From NCBI GenBank assembly GCA_037074765.1, contig JBAMDO010000422.1, positions 1 to 22,621 of the forward strand: 22,621 nt of DNA, written 5' to 3'. Under the pieces are notes generated by a model, which was given only the letters and a program-made list of their open reading frames with translations, did no database searches and was not told where the DNA came from. Of the stretch, positions 18,424 through 22,621 are shown piece by piece. Every line of letters begins with the position of its first letter. Within the stretch, counting starts at the first letter, position 1. The stretch is from Mansonella perstans. Taxonomy: Eukaryota > Nematoda > Chromadorea > Rhabditida > Onchocercidae. The translations under genes were made by a program, and so were the position numbers.

Positions 18424-21400
18424 TTATCCACGCTGCTGCAGGATATAGGTCTTGGATAGTTCAGTTTGTATCGTTGCCCTTGACATGCAATATTTGATAG
18501 TTGAATTGCATAATGAGATTAAAAAGATTATTCCAATGAACGCATGACATCCAGAGTATACCAGAAACTGCAATTGAGCTGAACTTATTGCAAAATATAA
18601 TGCTCAAGTAACTGGTCCTATTTGAAATGTAGTTTTTCAGTTGTAAAAACTGTTCAAACGCCATCATAAATTCACAAGCGACAATTAAGTAAGCAAATTT
18701 AATTTTGATTCAGTTACATTTTAAAATGCCGAAGTTGAAGTTCTGTAATATATTCAAGGAAAACTGACTTATTTTTTTCGAATTCAAAAACGAAGCAATG
18801 CGAAAATTGTTTACCTGTTCTCTAATCGGCATGTTTAATCCATGTTTGTCAGGTACAATAACAGTGAGTAATGCTTGGAGTAACAAGGCAATGAATGAAT
18901 TCAAGCCGAATACCAAGCCATATGATTCGCCAATCATTTTCTTTGCCAAATTCCATCTGCAAATAGAATCAGAAAAGATGTCGACGATAAACCATTCGTA
19001 GAATATCCAATTCCAAAAAAATTTGCAAATCATAAATTCTGCAGTATTTTATAGCTGTCTTGCTAATGGAATGAGGCATGCTTCCTCATAATTTATTTTA
19101 TATTTGAAGGTCTTATTTTTGTGAGAAAATATAGATGCTGATAAAATTTTTGAATAGATGACACTTTATCGCCATACCTTGTCATCGCATACTGAAATTG
19201 TTGTTTCAAGACTCATGCTAATTATGCTCCTTTATAACCACTGCAGTAGTTTGCAGCTAACAAAGTTATATGTTAACAACAACTACACCATATTCTTCTT
19301 TGAGATATGGGAAGCTACCATAAATTTATAAATTAAAAGCAAAAATTACATTTGGATGCGCGAAATTTTTAAGCTGCGTTGAAATTCCGAATGATTATTT
19401 TATTGGAATAACTTAATTGCCACTAAGTATTAAGAACTAATTTAATTTATTTCGAAAAGTAGCTCTTTTAAATTCTAGAACTAAATTAGCTAAACTTACT
19501 GAGCAACGGTAATCATCACTTGATACAAACTTCGATAACCAACGTAGCAAGCGTACATAATCCATATGGATTGTGTTCTTGAATATGCAGCTAGTATCAA
19601 CGTATCGATCAAAGAAATTATGGCCAGTGTCAATTCACCCCATTTATCCCAGTTTATTTTTGCTAAGCCCAATATTAAAATTGATGCTGCGGCTGAAAGC
19701 TGTAGTCCGTAATTTCATCTAATATGAACTTCAAAATGAGAAAAAAATTCGAATTCTAATTATTACTTGCATCTTAACTTCTTAATCTTTTGGAATTTTA
19801 CTTTCTGAAAGGAGTTTGAAATTGGTTATAAAATTTTGGAAGTTGCCTTTTTTACATAAAAATCTAATCCTCTGTAATTGTAAAAGCAGTCCCTCCAAAT
19901 TATCATTTATTTGATTTAGTATTAAAATTCTGAAAATGAGATGCAAGTATATATCAAGTACCTGTAGCAGTATAAGTAGCTTCCGCGAAACCATTTAATG
20001 AATTCGTGACACCATGTTGTACTTCACCCCAAAGCGTTTGGGAATACTGAGCAACCTTCATTTGCGTTAATATTACAAATTATACATTGAATTCAGAACA
20101 TTTCACTCTTGCATTATTTCTGGAGAAGCGAAGCAAACACCATTTCAGGAAAAAAATCAATGCATAATTAACTTTCAAAAGATATTTGGCATATTCATCA
20201 GTATGAATATGAAGACGGGAAGTGGTTTTTTGAATCACTTCCTTAAGGATACCTGAAGTGACATGCACGTCGTTAGTGCCCACCATATGGACCACTTTCG
20301 AAAAGCAGCGATCCGATAGATACGAATTATGTTGTGACGCATTAAACATAATTGATAATGTACGTATGCACGATATGTTTTTGGCAAATCGTGTTGTCCT
20401 ACAATTGTTCCTGAAAAAACATTGTTTGTTATCAATCAATTTGTTAAAAAAAAAATATGAGAAAAACGATTGATTAAGACAAGAACAGAACTTCGATTTG
20501 TTGGAAATTGAGTTTATGTCATTGGATTGACCGATTGGAAATTGGGTTTATGTCATTGGACTGACCGATTAATTACCTTCATTGTTCAAGTCAGAAAGCC
20601 TGTCAACAACTTGCTTCCACTTTACATTCGGCATAAATACAGCAAGAACGATAACAAAACATGGGACTCCAAAACCTATATATTGCAAAAATCGATAACT
20701 TCCAATCCCCGTAAGAATAATTGTTTGAGCCAACAGATAACTTATCAAGCGTCCAGACATCACTGCTGCTCTCGAATAGCTTGTTAATCTATGATTATAT
20801 GAATATATTGAAGAAAAAATCAATAATGATACTTGGCTCAAGAATTAAAACAATCATTTAGAGCCACGAATAAAACAAAAATATGGTAATTTAGCAATAT
20901 TCACTTTTTTAATTAGCAAAAGTTCAGCTCTCATTGACTATAATTTAACATAAATTGAGCATCATTTACAGGCAGTTATAATAATTACTTTTGATACTGA
21001 TCCTTTTCCGACTTTGAGTAAATGTAGGAAAAGAAGCTACTTCAGAAGCCGATGCTGTTCCAAAACGATAATACCAAGTTTTGTGCCCAGACCTCCGGAA
21101 AAATACCAGTATACCTCTAAAACATTCCTCATTAACTTCTAACTAAAATCCGAAAATTAGAAGAAATGATCTATAAAATTACTTATAATCCAAGAAGCCT
21201 ATATAAAGATGCAAATTCGTGTGCAAAGACAAACAGTTAATCAATTTGCACATGAAATTCTTCCAATGACTGAGTTTTTACAATTTAGAAAGCAGCTCAT
21301 AAAACTTTGATTAGTCCTCCTTTTGAAATGAGTAAAGTTTGGTGAGATAAAAATGTCGAAATTCTGAAATAAGCTGAAATTTAAAAGTTTCAGCTTGTTA

Positions 21401-21926
21401 AATTGTCCAGTTGGAATGTCGAAATACCCGGAGTAAAGAAAAGGATTTGATTTTTGGTTCCCGAGAATAGAGAGTTCTGGAAAAAGGAAGAAAACAAACC
21501 GATAAATCGCTTGTCCAATAGCTTCCAGTAACATAGTGGGTTTGTAAAGTATTAGATCGGTAAGCAAAAATATTGGTATCAATGATAACAAGTAACTATA
21601 AGCGCAAATGGATAAATCTAAAATTGGAAGATCTACTTATAGTAATGGAAGTCTTATAATAGTTTACTGACAAAAAACGCAACTGATCAATTGGTCGACT
21701 GATTAATTTAAGCTATCAACTGGTCAATGCAAGTTATCAGCTGATGATACGACAAAAAAATATTTAGAGACATTCTGATAAAACTGGAAATACAATACGA
21801 GCCTCATTTGTAAGTTGTTCGCGTGTTATTCACCTTCATTTGGTATAAATAAATAAATGGTTCGCCAATTTTCAATTCTTTAATGAATCCATAAAAACAA
21901 ATGAGCGCCGTCAGGAAATGCCACAT
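18424..21926 (-). CDS. SLC19-family folate/thiamine transporter, copy 2, nine exons, exons 1-3 frameshifted as assembled
   Basis: Exons on the - strand: 21803-21926, 21500-21617, 20989-21116, 20577-20788, 20253-20410, 19962-20055, 19500-19692, 18815-18956, 18424-18567. Exons 4 to 9 are open and phase-compatible. They include the two exons missing in copy 1: exon 6 (VAQYSQTLWGEV) and exon 7 (ILGLAKINWDKWGEL, YVGYRSLYQVM), typical for SLC19 carriers of folate or thiamine. With exons 1-3 in the lengths seen in copy 1 (129, 119, 132 nt) the gene would encode 440 residues, normal for nematode family members. Here those exons are 124, 118 and 128 nt, so each breaks the frame. Most of the losses are single bases within a deletion-rich stretch, so they may be consensus errors and this may be the working gene. 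If they are real, it is a pseudogene. Confidence 0.8.
19461..20109 (-). other. 649-bp segment with SLC19 exons 6 and 7 present only in copy 2
   Basis: The segment flanks and contains the 94-nt and 193-nt exons. Exon 7 starts after tttcag with phase 1 from exon 6; its donor is GTAAGT. Copy 1 lacks the whole block. Confidence 0.9.
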
Positions 21927-22199
21927 TTTCCCACTGATTTATTATTAATTCTGAAGATTTATGGATAAATAGTTGCTCCACAATCAAATTCATTAAATAT
22001 TCGCAATTTGAAATTTCGCGCACATGCGCAAATTATATATTTTAGCGCAATGATCATTTTGAAATAGTTATCAGTTCAAAACTCTTGCATACCCAATCGT
22101 TTCTGAAACCAATCGATTAAGCATTTGATATCACAAGCAGAATGAAAAAGACAGAGATAAAAGATACAGCTTTTTCACTCGAAACAAAAATGAAATGAA
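21927..22199 (-). other. Upstream region of SLC19 copy 2
   Basis: Matches 5960-6238 with several one-base losses. Similarity to copy 1 ends at 22199 (gaaatgaa), which marks the right breakpoint of the duplication. No promoter element was identified. Confidence 0.45.
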
Positions 22200-22621
22200 G
22201 AATTTTTTCGATTTATTTTCATTTAGATAATTTTCCTAAAAAAATTTTTGGGAAATAATGAAGTCCAAAGATAGATTAGTATATAAATTCGAAAGATTCA
22301 TCATACTTTATAGCTGATTTTTAAACTTTTTGTATAAACAATTGAATATCTGAATAAACAAAAAAAAAAAAAAAAAAAAAAACATAATTTTTAATAAAGA
22401 TTTAGAGAGAGAGAAAGAGAGAAACAATTGATAAGAGGAGTCAATATGGACATACTAAAGTAAAAGCATTCAAATAATTATGTTGGAAATACTTCAAAAA
22501 AATTTAACAAATTATTCAGATATTCAATTGTTTAATTGTTTACACAGAAAGTGTTAGAATAGTTAAATTATAAATTTCTAATATAGTTTTCATATTTGGC
22601 TTATTATGCATTAGTTAATTA
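22200..22621. other. AT-rich right flank with low-complexity tracts
   Basis: No coding sequence was recognised. AATAAAC is followed by a run of about 23 A (22360-22382). A GA-rich microsatellite (agagagagagaaagagag) lies at about 22404-22421. Confidence 0.5.

Noticed and set aside
1..22199. The duplication as two uncollapsed haplotypes joined in assembly
   Set aside because: Both outer flanks and the inner spacer differ, and breakpoints are sharp, which does not fit plain allelic copies. It cannot be excluded fully without reads.

Overview
This is an AT-rich eukaryotic window with spliced genes: GT-AG introns of roughly 100-400 nt, pyrimidine-rich TTTTCAG-type acceptors, and compact convergent genes. 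Intron style, protein affinities and the type of retroelement point to a nematode, most likely a spirurid or filarial worm. That placement is inference.

The backbone is a segmental duplication of about 6.1-6.6 kb in the same orientation (copy 1 about 158-6238, copy 2 about 15569-22199). Each copy holds two convergent genes. On the + strand is RPF1, a Brix-domain ribosome biogenesis factor; its last seven coding exons are visible. On the - strand is a nine-exon transporter of the SLC19 family (reduced folate / thiamine carriers; nematode FOLT-like), with an ancestral length of about 440 aa.

The left duplication breakpoint lies upstream of the first visible RPF1 exon. Copy 1 keeps its natural 5' flank, which runs off the window, while copy 2 lost exon 1. 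The SLC19 copies carry different damage. Copy 1 has lost exons 6 and 7 in a clean 649-bp deletion. Copy 2 keeps all nine exons, but exons 1-3 are frameshifted and lie in a stretch with about 20 one-base deletions, which looks like consensus error. As assembled, neither copy encodes a complete transporter.

Between the copies sits an 8,040-bp BEL/Pao-type LTR retrotransposon (6264-14303) on the + strand. It has a 5-bp target duplication (AACAT), LTRs of 490 and 496 bp that are about 98% alike by eye, and a primer-binding site 4 nt after the 5' LTR. Its coding regions are an open gag with zinc knuckles and the start of the protease, a broken pol (RT, RNase H, integrase), and an intact 502-codon env-like membrane glycoprotein ORF. 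The env ORF is in the same frame as the end of pol, 15 nt after the pol stop. The element lies about 300 bp upstream of the start codon of SLC19 copy 1. About 1.26 kb of unassigned AT-rich sequence (14309-15568) separates it from copy 2, and the last 420 bp of the window hold only low-complexity tracts.

The most notable points are the complementary damage of the duplicated transporter, the localised deletion-only error signature, a frame-breaking extra exon candidate in RPF1 kept in both copies, and an env ORF that remains open behind a decayed pol.
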